The notes under the pieces: generated by a model | Databases searched by the model: none | The model's input: only the letters and a program-made list of their open reading frames with translations | Told to the model about the DNA's origin: nothing | Origin: Thermaceae bacterium | Lineage (GTDB): Bacteria > Deinococcota > Deinococci > Deinococcales > Marinithermaceae | Assembly (NCBI GenBank): GCA_027061845.1 | Contig: JAMOVS010000072.1 | Location: 1-44,295, forward strand | Length of the DNA stretch: 44,295 nt | Direction: 5' to 3' | In this document: piece after piece, positions 36,598 to 44,295 of the stretch | How positions within the stretch are numbered: position 1 is the first letter of the stretch | How the letters are laid out: every line of letters starts with the position of its first letter | Program-made: the position numbers and the translations under genes

Positions 36598-37213
36598 CTG
36601 GGTCGCCACCCTGGCGGCGCTTTTCTTCCTGCCCGAACGCGTGCCCCTCCACTGGAACGCAGTCGGCGAAGTCGACCGCTTCGGCTCGAAATACGCGCTC
36701 TTGCTCCTGCCCCTTTTGCAGCTTCTCCTGGTCGGCTTTCTTTCCTACTGGCCGAAGCTCGATCCCGCCCGCCGCGGCGAGTGGAAAAGCTGGCCGGTGC
36801 TGGTGGCGGTTGTCGCCTGGGTGCTCACCCTGACCCAGCTCGCCGTCCTCTACCTGGTCGAGACCACCCTGGCCTCGGGCGGCCTGCGCTCGCCCGCGGC
36901 CGGGCTCCGGGCGCTCCTTTTCGCCCTGGGCCTTACCCTGATCGTGCTCGGGAACTACCTCCCCAAGGCGCCGCAGAACTGGGTCTTCGGTATCCGCACC
37001 CCCTGGACGCTCGCGAGCCCCCGGGTCTGGCACCGGGTGCACCGGGTCGGGGGCTGGCTTTTTCTGCTCCTCGGGGCGCTGGCCGTCCTTCTCGCGATCC
37101 TCTTGCCCCCTACTCAGGCGCTCTTTCTGCTCCTCGTCTTGCTCCTCCTCGCCACCTTTTACCTCGTCCTCCTTTCCTACCTCCTTTGGCGGTCGGAAGG
37201 GGCCCAGGCGTGA
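36557..37213 (+). CDS. SdpI/DUF1648 family membrane protein
   Basis: FLPERVPLHWNAVGEVDRFGSKYALLLLPLL (DUF1648) and GNYLPKAPQNWVFGIRTPWTLASPRVWHRVHRVGGWLF (SdpI). Confidence 0.9.
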   Translation: MTKNQAALLALLLSWVATLAALFFLPERVPLHWNAVGEVDRFGSKYALLLLPLLQLLLVGFLSYWPKLDPARRGEWKSWPVLVAVVAWVLTLTQLAVLYLVETTLASGGLRSPAAGLRALLFALGLTLIVLGNYLPKAPQNWVFGIRTPWTLASPRVWHRVHRVGGWLFLLLGALAVLLAILLPPTQALFLLLVLLLLATFYLVLLSYLLWRSEGAQA

Positions 37214-38361
37214 AGCGGGCCGCCCCCTTCCTGCTCGCGCTTTTTCTCTTCGCGCTCGCCGGGTCCGCCGAGGTCGAGCGCGTGCGGGCGCTTTTTACCG
37301 AACCCATCCAGGCCGAGTGGTTTTCCAAGGAGTTCTTGGCCCAGGTCTCGGTGGAGCAGGTGGCGGCGATCGTCCGCCAGCTCACCGCCCGGCTGGGCCG
37401 GTTCGAGGGGGTCCGCCCCGAGGGCGACCGCTTTATTGCCATCTTCGAAAAGGGTGAGGTGCCGGTGGTGATCCGGCTTGACGCCGAGGGACGGATCGCG
37501 GGGCTTTTCTTCAAACCCCCGCGGGCCAGGCTCGGCTCGCTGGAGGCGGCTCAAAAGGCCCTTTCCGAGCTTCCGGGGGAGGTCAGCCTTCTGGTCCTGG
37601 CCGAAGACGCGCCCCGGGCCGAGCTCAACGCCAACGCCCGCCTGGCGGTGGGCTCGGCCTTCAAGCTCTCGGTGCTGGCGGCACTGCTCGCGAGCGATCG
37701 CCCTCTTAATGAAGCCGTGCTCCTGCGCGAGGCCTGGAAGAGCCTCCCCAGCGGCACGCTTCAGGACTGGCCCGCCGGCACCCCGCTCACCCTCGCCGGC
37801 CTGGCCGGGCGGATGATGGCGGAAAGCGACAACACCGCCGCCGACCACCTGATCCACGTCCTCGGGAGGAAAGCGGTCGAGCGCTTCGCCTACCAAAACC
37901 GCCCCCTCCTCACCACCCGCGCCCTCTTCGTCCTCCGCACCGACCCCGAGCTCAAAGCCCGCTGGCTTAAGGGCGACGAGGCCGAGCGGCGGGCGGTGAT
38001 CGAGGAGGCCGAGGCCCGGCCGCTCCCGAGCCCGGAAAAACTGCTCGCGGCCGGGGCCGACCTAGCGCTAGAGTGGCACTACACCGCCCGCGAACTCTGC
38101 GCCCTCGCCTACCAGGCGCTCAAATCCCCGCTTTCCGGCATCAACCCCGGGCTCGCCCGGCGAGAGGCCTGGAAAAAGATCGCCTTCAAAGGCGGAAGCG
38201 ACCTCGGGGTGCTGAACCTCACCACCGCTTTGGTGGCCGAGGACGGCCGCCGCTACTGCGTCGCCGCCACCTGGAACAACCCCGAGGGCGTCGAGGCAAA
38301 CCGCCTTTTCGCGATCTACGGCGGGATCCTCGACCTCTTGGCACGGGAGGCGGGCCGATGA
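37210..38361 (+). CDS. Secreted serine hydrolase of class A beta-lactamase-like fold (GTG start)
   Basis: Signal peptide; SxxK in VGSAFKLSV, SDN in MAESDNTAADHLI, KGG in AFKGGSDLGV. Confidence 0.85.
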   Translation: MKRAAPFLLALFLFALAGSAEVERVRALFTEPIQAEWFSKEFLAQVSVEQVAAIVRQLTARLGRFEGVRPEGDRFIAIFEKGEVPVVIRLDAEGRIAGLFFKPPRARLGSLEAAQKALSELPGEVSLLVLAEDAPRAELNANARLAVGSAFKLSVLAALLASDRPLNEAVLLREAWKSLPSGTLQDWPAGTPLTLAGLAGRMMAESDNTAADHLIHVLGRKAVERFAYQNRPLLTTRALFVLRTDPELKARWLKGDEAERRAVIEEAEARPLPSPEKLLAAGADLALEWHYTARELCALAYQALKSPLSGINPGLARREAWKKIAFKGGSDLGVLNLTTALVAEDGRRYCVAATWNNPEGVEANRLFAIYGGILDLLAREAGR

Positions 38362-39008
38362 GCCGGGGGGCCTTGGTCTTCGGGGTCGTGCTTCCCCTTT
38401 TACTCCTTTGGAGCGGGACCCTGCTCGCCCTTTCCTTTTTGCCCGAGACCATCCCCGCCCACTTCGGCCCCGGGGGCGTGGACCGGCTCGGGTCCAAGTA
38501 CGAGCTCCTTGACCTGCCCGTGCTCGCGACCCTGGCCGCCCTCCTTGCCTTTTTCAAAGACCCCGCCCTGCGCCTCGCCGCCGCCCTTGCCGTTTGGATC
38601 TTCGCCTTTGCCCAGGGGCTCGTCCTCGCCCTCGTCTTTACCCACCTGGGCACGGCGCCCCGGCCCCCGACGCCGGAAGAAGCCGAGCTGGGCGAGCGCG
38701 TGGTCAAGGGCATCCTCGTCGTAGGCGGACTGGTCACCGCCGGCCTCGGTTTTGCGCTTTGGAAAAGTCCCCCTCCGCCCAATCCTTACTACGGCTTTCG
38801 CATCCGGGAGACCCTGGAGGATCCCGAGATCTGGTACCCGGCGAACCGCTTCGCCGGGGCGGCGATGGCGGCAGCGGGCCTGGCCGCGGCGGTTGCCGCC
38901 TTCTTTCTACCCGGCCTTTACGCCGCCGGGGTGCTCGCCCTGGCGGTGCTTTTAGCCACGCTCGCAAGCTACGTTTACGCCAAGCGGCTCGCCAAAGAAA
39001 AACGCTAG
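38358..39008 (+). CDS. Second DUF1648/SdpI-like membrane protein
   Basis: FLPETIPAHFGPGGVDRLGSKYELLDLPVL and NPYYGFRIRETLEDPEIWYPANRFAGAAMA; start trimmed from ORF 38073. Confidence 0.8.
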   Translation: MSRGALVFGVVLPLLLLWSGTLLALSFLPETIPAHFGPGGVDRLGSKYELLDLPVLATLAALLAFFKDPALRLAAALAVWIFAFAQGLVLALVFTHLGTAPRPPTPEEAELGERVVKGILVVGGLVTAGLGFALWKSPPPPNPYYGFRIRETLEDPEIWYPANRFAGAAMAAAGLAAAVAAFFLPGLYAAGVLALAVLLATLASYVYAKRLAKEKR

Positions 39009-39199
39009 AGGCGCTTAAACTCCTCTACGCTGAGCCCTGCCTGGCGCAGGATGCTCCGCAAGGTCCCTACAGCGATCTCTCGATGAAGCGGAACAATCAC
39101 CACCCGAACCTCATCCCCTTGCCGGCGCACGAACTTTGCGTGACTACCTCGCTGGGTATAGAACACAAAACCCGCCGCCTCCAGCTCGGTAAGGCAGGG
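39005..39199 (-). pseudogene. hicA: hicA-like toxin gene lacking its N-terminal start region
   Basis: Own translation: CLTELEAAGFVFYTQRGSHAKFVRRQGDEVRVVIVPLHREIAVGTLRSILRQAGLSVEEFKRL*; no ATG/GTG/TTG in frame upstream before a stop. Confidence 0.75.
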
Positions 39200-39201
39200 G
39201 C

Positions 39202-39392
39202 CTAAGCGGTGCCAAGCTCGACCTCGACCCGGGCGATCCTCGGGGGTTCGGTGGCGGTGGGTGGCTCAAAGTAAAGGGCCAGCGCTTCCCTCAATCTTCC
39301 GTGCGCCCCTGGGTGGCCACATCGACCTCGAGGCATTGGGCCACGTACCAATCTCCCTCACGCCAAACGCTGGCGGTGAATGTGCGCTTCAC
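39202..39392 (-). pseudogene. hicB: hicB-like antitoxin gene split by a frameshift/deletion
   Basis: Frame 1: VKRTFTASVWREGDWYVAQCLEVDVATQGRTED*; shifted frame: RLREALALYFEPPTATEPPRIARVEVELGTA*; together a HicB missing about 6 residues. Confidence 0.75.
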
Positions 39393-39433
39393 GCCCTCAC
39401 TTTAACTTCTCCGGGGTCCGGTAGGCTTTTTCT

Positions 39434-40234
39434 ATGCGCACCTGGCTCTTCGTCCCCGGCCACGACGAGCGAAAGCTAAGAAAAGCCCTTTTGGGCGAGG
39501 CCGACGTGGTCATCATCGACTGGGAGGACGCCGTTCCCGAGGAGAAAAAGCCCGAGGCTAGGGCCACCACCTCCCGGGTGCTGGAAGGAATCGAGCCAAA
39601 GCCCCGGGTCACGCTCCGGGTCAACCACCCGGAAACGCCCTTTTTTGAAGACGACCTCGAGGCCCTCCCCAAAACCCGCCTCTCCGCCCTGGTGCTCCCC
39701 AAGATCGAGGCCCCGGGCGAGCTTGAGCGGGCGGAGCGCGCGGGGCTTCCCCTCGTCGCCATGATCGAAAGCGCCCTCGCGGTGCTCTCCCTCGCCGCGA
39801 TCGCCCGCGCCCGGCCCGAGCGCTTCATCTTCGGCGCCCTGGATTACTTAAAGGACATCGGCGCCCGCCATACCAAAGAGGCGCTCCTTTTTGCCCGCAG
39901 CCTGCTCGTCAACGAAAGCCGCGCCGCCGAGCTCGAGCCCCCGATCGCCGGGGTCTGGCCCTACCTCGAGGACGAGGCGGGACTCTTCGAGGAAGCCCGC
40001 CACGAGCGCGAACTCGGCTTCGCCGGCAAGACCCTGCTTCACCCCAAACAGATTCCCCCGGTGAAAAAGGCCTTCGCCCCCAGCGAGGCCGAGATCGAGG
40101 AGGCCCGGGCCATTCTCGCCGCCTGGGAGCGCGCCCGGGCCGAGGGCCGGGCGGTGGCCAAACTCCCGGACGGCCGCTTCCTCGACCCGCCGGTCGTCGC
40201 CTGGGCCGAGCGCATCCTCTCCGCCGCCGATTAG
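39434..40234 (+). CDS. HpcH/HpaI aldolase / CitE-like CoA ester lyase family protein
   Basis: RTWLFVPGHDERKLRKALLGEADVVIIDWEDAVPEEKKPEAR...LRVNHPETPFFEDDL...VLPKIEAPGEL...GKTLLHPKQIPPVKKAFAPSEAEIEEA. Confidence 0.9.
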   Translation: MRTWLFVPGHDERKLRKALLGEADVVIIDWEDAVPEEKKPEARATTSRVLEGIEPKPRVTLRVNHPETPFFEDDLEALPKTRLSALVLPKIEAPGELERAERAGLPLVAMIESALAVLSLAAIARARPERFIFGALDYLKDIGARHTKEALLFARSLLVNESRAAELEPPIAGVWPYLEDEAGLFEEARHERELGFAGKTLLHPKQIPPVKKAFAPSEAEIEEARAILAAWERARAEGRAVAKLPDGRFLDPPVVAWAERILSAAD

Positions 40235-40992
40235 GCGGAGAGAAAGCCCCCGTCCACCGGGAGCACCGCGCCGTTTACGTAGCTGGCCAGGTCGCTTGCA
40301 AGGAAGAGCACCGCCCGGGCCACCTCGTCGGGCCGACCGAAGCGGCCCATCGGCAGCCGGGCCTGGAAGCTGGCGGCGATGCGGACCTTCTTGAGGTCCA
40401 GCCCCCAGATCGCCCGTCGCACCTCTTCCCGCACCCCCTCGGTGCGGACGCCGCCGGGGACCACCACGTTGGCCCGCACCCGGGGAGCGTACTCCCGGGC
40501 GATCGCCCGGGTGAGCGCCACCACCCCGAGCTTGGCGGCGTCGTAGACGGCGAGGCCGGGTGCGAAGGGCAAGAAGGCCTCGATGCTGGAAACGTTCACG
40601 ATCGCCGAGCCCCGAGGCGCCTGGCGCAAAAACCCCTGGCTCATCCAGAAGACCGCGTCCAGGTTCACCGCCATCATCCGGCGGTAGTAGTCCTCGTCAA
40701 CGGCGAGGGTACTTCGAAAGGCGTACACGCCGGCGTTGTTCACCAGAAGGTGCACCGGGACCTCCAGACCGGACCAAAAGCGCTGGATGGCCTCCCGGTC
40801 GGCGAGGTCGAGCCGGTGAAAGGCGACGCCCTCCAGGGCCTCGAGCGCACCCGGCTCCCGGTCCAGCGCCAGCACCTCGGCCCCGGCCTCGAGAAAGCGG
40901 GCCACCACCGCCCGTCCGATCCCCCGGGCGGCCCCGGTCACCACCGCCCGTTTCCCCTCGAGCAAGACCAGATCGGAAAGCTTTGGCTTCAC
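40231..40992 (-). CDS. SDR family oxidoreductase (GTG start)
   Basis: GKRAVVTGAARGIGRAVVARFLEAGAEVLALDRE...LVNNAGVYAF...YDAAKLGVVALTRAIAREYAPRVRANVVVPGGVRTEG...YVNGAVLPVDGGFLSA. Confidence 0.93.
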   Translation of the reverse strand: MKPKLSDLVLLEGKRAVVTGAARGIGRAVVARFLEAGAEVLALDREPGALEALEGVAFHRLDLADREAIQRFWSGLEVPVHLLVNNAGVYAFRSTLAVDEDYYRRMMAVNLDAVFWMSQGFLRQAPRGSAIVNVSSIEAFLPFAPGLAVYDAAKLGVVALTRAIAREYAPRVRANVVVPGGVRTEGVREEVRRAIWGLDLKKVRIAASFQARLPMGRFGRPDEVARAVLFLASDLASYVNGAVLPVDGGFLSA

Positions 40993-40998
40993 GTCCCC

Positions 40999-41004
40999 GT
41001 TATA
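40999..41004 (-). promoter_or_regulatory. -10 box TATAAC of the SDR gene, 6 nt from the GTG start (leaderless)
   Basis: Minus strand TATAAC-GGGGAC-GTG. Confidence 0.5.
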
Positions 41005-41026
41005 CCCACCGCTCGCCCGCGGACTC

Positions 41027-41045
41027 AAAAACCCCGCGTTCGGGG
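41027..41045 (-). terminator. Intrinsic terminator downstream of the VOC gene
   Basis: Minus strand CCCCG-AACG-CGGGG-TTTTT. Confidence 0.55.
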
Positions 41046-41076
41046 CATCCTCCACCGGCGGGGGAAGCGGGGTTCT

Positions 41077-41415
41077 TCACGGCTGCATCGGCTCGCCGAG
41101 CTCGACCAGGTTCCCCTGGGGGTCCCTGAGGATGAAGGTGCGGTAGCCGAAGTCGCGGTCTTCCGGGGGGTCGGCGTCGAGACCTTTCTCTTTTAGCTCC
41201 CGGTAGAGCGCGTCCACGTCGGCGACCTCGAGGAAGACCCCCGCGCCCCGGGTGGCCTCCGCCTCCCCGGACTCGTGGAGGGCGAGGGTGGCGGGGCCGG
41301 TCTCGAACTCGACCCAGGTGCCGTAGTCGGCGTGGACCTTGAGGCCGAGCCCCTGGTAAAACGCCCGCATCCCCGGCACGTCGGGGGTATGGAGGACCAA
41401 AAATCCAAGCCGCAT
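41077..41415 (-). CDS. VOC/glyoxalase family protein
   Basis: MRLGFLVLHTPDVPGMRAFYQGLGLKVHADYGTWVEFETGPATLALHE...GVFLEVADVDALYRELKEKGLD...RTFILRDPQGNLVELGEP. Confidence 0.9.
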   Translation of the reverse strand: MRLGFLVLHTPDVPGMRAFYQGLGLKVHADYGTWVEFETGPATLALHESGEAEATRGAGVFLEVADVDALYRELKEKGLDADPPEDRDFGYRTFILRDPQGNLVELGEPMQP

Positions 41416-41535
41416 CCTTAGGCCCCAATCTACCAAACCGCCCTTCACCAAACCTTCAACGCCCCTTCCCACCGCCTTCAGCCAAAAGGCCCCAAACTTG
41501 AGCCAGCGCCGGAAGGGCGCAAAGGAGGAAGGAAG

Positions 41536-42138
41536 ATGAAGAAGAACCGGATCATTCTCACCATCGTTGCCGTGCTCGGCGCCTTCGGCATGGCGCTCGC
41601 CCAGCGCGGCCCGGCGGCCAGCGCGCCGCTTTCGGAAGAGGCCAAGCAGGCGATCCTCGAGGCCCTCACCGGTCCCGAAGGAGAGTACGCCGCCTACGCA
41701 ATGTACGACGCGGTGATCGCGAAGTTCGGCGAGGTCGAGCCCTACGTCTCGATCCGCGAGGCCGAGGCCCGGCACATCGAGGCCCTAAAGCGCCTCCTCG
41801 ACCGCTACGGCGTCGCCTACCCCGAGAACCCCTATCTCGGCCAGGTGCCGGCGCCGGAGAGCCTCGAGGCCGCCGCCAAGGCCTGGGCCGAGGGCGAGAT
41901 CAAGAACGTCGCCATGTACGACCGCTTGCTCGCCGCCGTCGCCGACTACCCGGACGCGGTGCGGGTCTTCGAGAACCTGCGGCGGGCTTCCCAGGAAAAG
42001 CACCTGCCCGCCTTCCAGGCGGCGGCGGAGTCGGGCGGCACGCTGACCAAGGCCCAGATGCAGGCCCTCGGGGGTAACCACGGCGGAGGTCCCGGCCACG
42101 GCCCCGGCGGAGGTCACCGGCGCGGACGCGGTCACTGA
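41536..42138 (+). CDS. Secreted DUF2202/ferritin-like protein with Gly/His-rich C-terminus
   Basis: Signal peptide; EGEYAAYAMYDAVIAKFGEVEPYVSIREAEARHIEALKRLLDRYGV...EIKNVAMYDRLLA...QEKHLPAF; tail GGNHGGGPGHGPGGGHRRGRGH. Confidence 0.8.
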   Translation: MKKNRIILTIVAVLGAFGMALAQRGPAASAPLSEEAKQAILEALTGPEGEYAAYAMYDAVIAKFGEVEPYVSIREAEARHIEALKRLLDRYGVAYPENPYLGQVPAPESLEAAAKAWAEGEIKNVAMYDRLLAAVADYPDAVRVFENLRRASQEKHLPAFQAAAESGGTLTKAQMQALGGNHGGGPGHGPGGGHRRGRGH

Positions 42139-42165
42139 GGAAGGCGGGGCCAAGGCCCCGCCTTC

Positions 42166-43206
42166 TCAAAGGGTTCGGGTCACCTTCTTCAAGTTTCGCG
42201 GCCGGTCGGGGTCCAAGCCCCGGGCCCGCGCGAGCCGGGCGGCGTTCGGGTAGAAGGCCTGGATCAGGACGATCGGCGCGGCGTAAGGGTGGGGCGCTGG
42301 GGGCACCGGAAGTCCCTCGCCCGGCCCCGGCTCGGCTCCGGCCCAAAGGAGCGCTGCACCTTTTTCGGAAAGCCCCCTCGCCACCTCCCGCACCACCTCG
42401 AGGGCGGCGTCCTCCGGCGCCAGCACCAAGACCGGAAACCCGGGTTCCAAAAGCGCCACCGGCCCGTGCAGGAACTCGGCGGCGGAAAAGCCCTCGGCGA
42501 AGATGCCGGAGGTCTCCTTGAGCTTGAGCGCCGCCTCCAAGGCGGCGGCGTAGGCGGGGCCGCGGGAGAGCACGAAGGCGTGCTCGGCGTCCTCGAAGAC
42601 CTCGAGAAAGCGGGGCCACAGGGCAGCGGCGGCGACTGCGAGCGTCTCGGGCAGCCGCTCGAGGGCCTCGAGCAGCGCCCGGTCCTCCCGCCAGTAGGCG
42701 ACGAGCTGCAAAAAGGCGGCGAGCTCGGCGATGAAGGTCTTGGTGGCGGCCACCGCCTCCTCCCGGCCGGCGTGCAGGGGGAAGACCACCTCGGCGGCCT
42801 GGGCCAGCGGCGCGTCGGGATCATTGGTAAAGGCCACCACCAACGCCCCCCGGGCCCGGGTGCGGCGTGCCGCCTCGGTGAGGTCGGGGCTTTTGCCCGA
42901 CTGGCTGAAAAAGAGCCCCAGCGCGCCGGAAAGCCGAAGGTCCGCCCGGTAGATGCCGAGCAGGCTCGGGGGCAGCGAGCCGGTGAAGACGCCGGCGGCG
43001 ATTCCAGCGAGGTACTGGGCGTAGCTGGCGGCGTGGTCCGAGCTGCCCCGGGCCACGGTGAAGGCGAACCCGGGCGATTTGCGGGCGAGAAAGCGCCCCA
43101 GGTCCCGGGCCTCGGGGGCGTTCTCCTTGAAAAGCCGCTCGACCACCTGGGGGGCCTCGAGCGCCTCACGCAGCATCTTGGGGGTCGATGCGTTCTCCCT
43201 CGACAT
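42166..43206 (-). CDS. SIS-domain sugar isomerase/deaminase (GlmS-like)
   Basis: MLREALEAPQVVERLFKENAPE...FTVARGSSDHAASYAQYL...GLFFSQSGKSPDLTEAARRTRARGALVVAFTNDPDAPLAQAAEVVFPLHAGREEAVAATKTFIAEL. Confidence 0.9.
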   Translation of the reverse strand: MSRENASTPKMLREALEAPQVVERLFKENAPEARDLGRFLARKSPGFAFTVARGSSDHAASYAQYLAGIAAGVFTGSLPPSLLGIYRADLRLSGALGLFFSQSGKSPDLTEAARRTRARGALVVAFTNDPDAPLAQAAEVVFPLHAGREEAVAATKTFIAELAAFLQLVAYWREDRALLEALERLPETLAVAAAALWPRFLEVFEDAEHAFVLSRGPAYAAALEAALKLKETSGIFAEGFSAAEFLHGPVALLEPGFPVLVLAPEDAALEVVREVARGLSEKGAALLWAGAEPGPGEGLPVPPAPHPYAAPIVLIQAFYPNAARLARARGLDPDRPRNLKKVTRTL

Positions 43207-44260
43207 AAACCTCCTCGATTTCGAGATCCTGGCTGAGCACCACCAGGTCGGCGAACTTGCCGGGGGCGATCGCCCCCCGGTCGGTAAGCCCCAGGTAGGC
43301 GGCCGGAAGCTTGGAGAGCCTGGCCGAGGCCTCCTCCAAGGAATCGCCCCAGGAGACCAGGTTCAAAAGCGCCCGGTCCATGGTGAGGGTGCTGCCGGCC
43401 AGGGTGCCGTCCTCCAGATAGACGCCGTCGGCGCGCTTTTCCACCCGGTAGCGGCCGAGCGGGTAGCGGCCGTCGGGCATCCCCGCCGCCGCCACCGCGT
43501 CGGTGACCACGTAGCTGCCGGGCACGTTTTTGAAAAGCAGCCTCGCCGCCTCGGGAGCGACGTGGAGCCCGTCGGCGATCAGCTCGGCGAAGCGGGCGAG
43601 GAGAAGCCCCGCCCCCACCACCCCGGGGGCGCGGTGGTGAAGCCCGGTCATCGCGTTATAGAAGTGGGTGAAGCCGGTGGCGCCGGCCTCGAGGGCGGCC
43701 CGGGCGTCCTCGAAGCCGCCGGCGGTGTGGCCGATCTGGGGCCGCACGTCGCGGGAGGCGAGCAGGCGCACCAGGTCGAGCGCCCCCTCGAGCTCGGGGG
43801 CGAGGGTGACCACCCGCACCCGGGCGGCCTCGAGCAGGCACTCCACCTCGCCCTGCTCCGGCGGCCGGGCGTAGGGCGGCTGGGCCCCGAGCCGGTCGGG
43901 GCTGATCCAGGGGCCCTCGAGGTGCGCCCCCAAGACCCGCGCCTCCCCCGGCGCCCGGTCGAGCCGCACCGCCTCGATGCCGATGAGCGCCTTCTTCAAA
44001 TCGTCGTGGGGGGCGGTGACGGTGGTGGCAAGCAGCGCGGTGGTGCCGTGGCGGGCGTGAAAGCGCGCGAGCCGCCGCACCGCCGCCTCCCCCTCCATGG
44101 CGTCGGCCCCCGCCCCGCCGTGCACGTGCAGATCGATGAACCCGGGCAGAACGAAGCGCTCCGGCGCCTTCCCCGGCGTGAACCCCTCGATCCGCGAGTC
44201 AAAGACCAGCTTCCCCGAGCGAAGGCCCTCGGGCGTGAGCACCTGTCCCCAAAGCTCCAC
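43166..44260 (-). CDS. nagA: N-acetylglucosamine-6-phosphate deacetylase
   Basis: FVLPGFIDLHVHGGAGADAMEG...GAHLEGPWISPDRLGAQ...IGHTAGGFEDARAALEAGATGFTHFYNAMTGLHHRAPGVVGAGL...VVTDAVAAAGMPDG. Confidence 0.94.
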   Translation of the reverse strand: MELWGQVLTPEGLRSGKLVFDSRIEGFTPGKAPERFVLPGFIDLHVHGGAGADAMEGEAAVRRLARFHARHGTTALLATTVTAPHDDLKKALIGIEAVRLDRAPGEARVLGAHLEGPWISPDRLGAQPPYARPPEQGEVECLLEAARVRVVTLAPELEGALDLVRLLASRDVRPQIGHTAGGFEDARAALEAGATGFTHFYNAMTGLHHRAPGVVGAGLLLARFAELIADGLHVAPEAARLLFKNVPGSYVVTDAVAAAGMPDGRYPLGRYRVEKRADGVYLEDGTLAGSTLTMDRALLNLVSWGDSLEEASARLSKLPAAYLGLTDRGAIAPGKFADLVVLSQDLEIEEVYVEGERIDPQDAA

Positions 44261-44262
44261 CG

Positions 44263-44295
44263 CTACACCCCCTCCTCGCTGGGCAGGAGCACCTT
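44263..44295 (-). CDS. C-terminus of an upstream co-directional gene (truncated by window end)
   Basis: Minus strand frame KVLLPSEEGV*, stop TAG 3 nt before the nagA GTG; too short to identify. Confidence 0.35.
   Translation of the reverse strand, partial: KVLLPSEEGV

Overview
High-GC bacterial chromosomal segment, most likely from the Deinococcota/Thermales. That placement is an inference from gene content, Thermus-like protein sequences and many apparently leaderless genes. The window carries mainly single-copy housekeeping and metabolic genes: the end of folC converging on folK-folB-folP, a tandem universal stress protein plus an MFS transporter, two TRAP transporter systems, a uracil permease, a cyclase-family plus FAH-family pair, ftsH, fabI, topA, a moaD-moaE fusion, hrcA, amt-PII, ispG, a citE-like lyase, an SDR, a VOC protein, a SIS-domain protein and nagA. 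There are three tRNA genes: Arg-CCT, Lys-TTT and Glu-CTC. No rRNA, CRISPR array, IS element or prophage was recognised. The regions most worth a second look are: (1) 16.1-22.8 kb, a YceI / penta-haem cytochrome / two-component system / uncharacterised envelope protein locus with T(T/A)ACCCC-type repeats upstream of three of its transcription units and a perfect 28-bp palindrome over the yceI Shine-Dalgarno; (2) 36.2-39.0 kb, an SdpR/SdpI-like immunity-type operon (repressor, SdpI, class A beta-lactamase-fold hydrolase, second DUF1648/SdpI protein) with a perfect inverted repeat around the promoter -35 box and no toxin gene; (3) 9.05-9.19 kb, a structured uraA leader with an intrinsic terminator enclosed by a 13-bp long-range inverted repeat next to the ribosome-binding site; (4) 39.0-39.4 kb, a decayed hicBA toxin-antitoxin pair absent from the ORF track; (5) a DUF433/DUF5615 toxin-antitoxin pair translationally overlapping the essential gene ispG. 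All names come from reading the sequences by eye; no database search was run.
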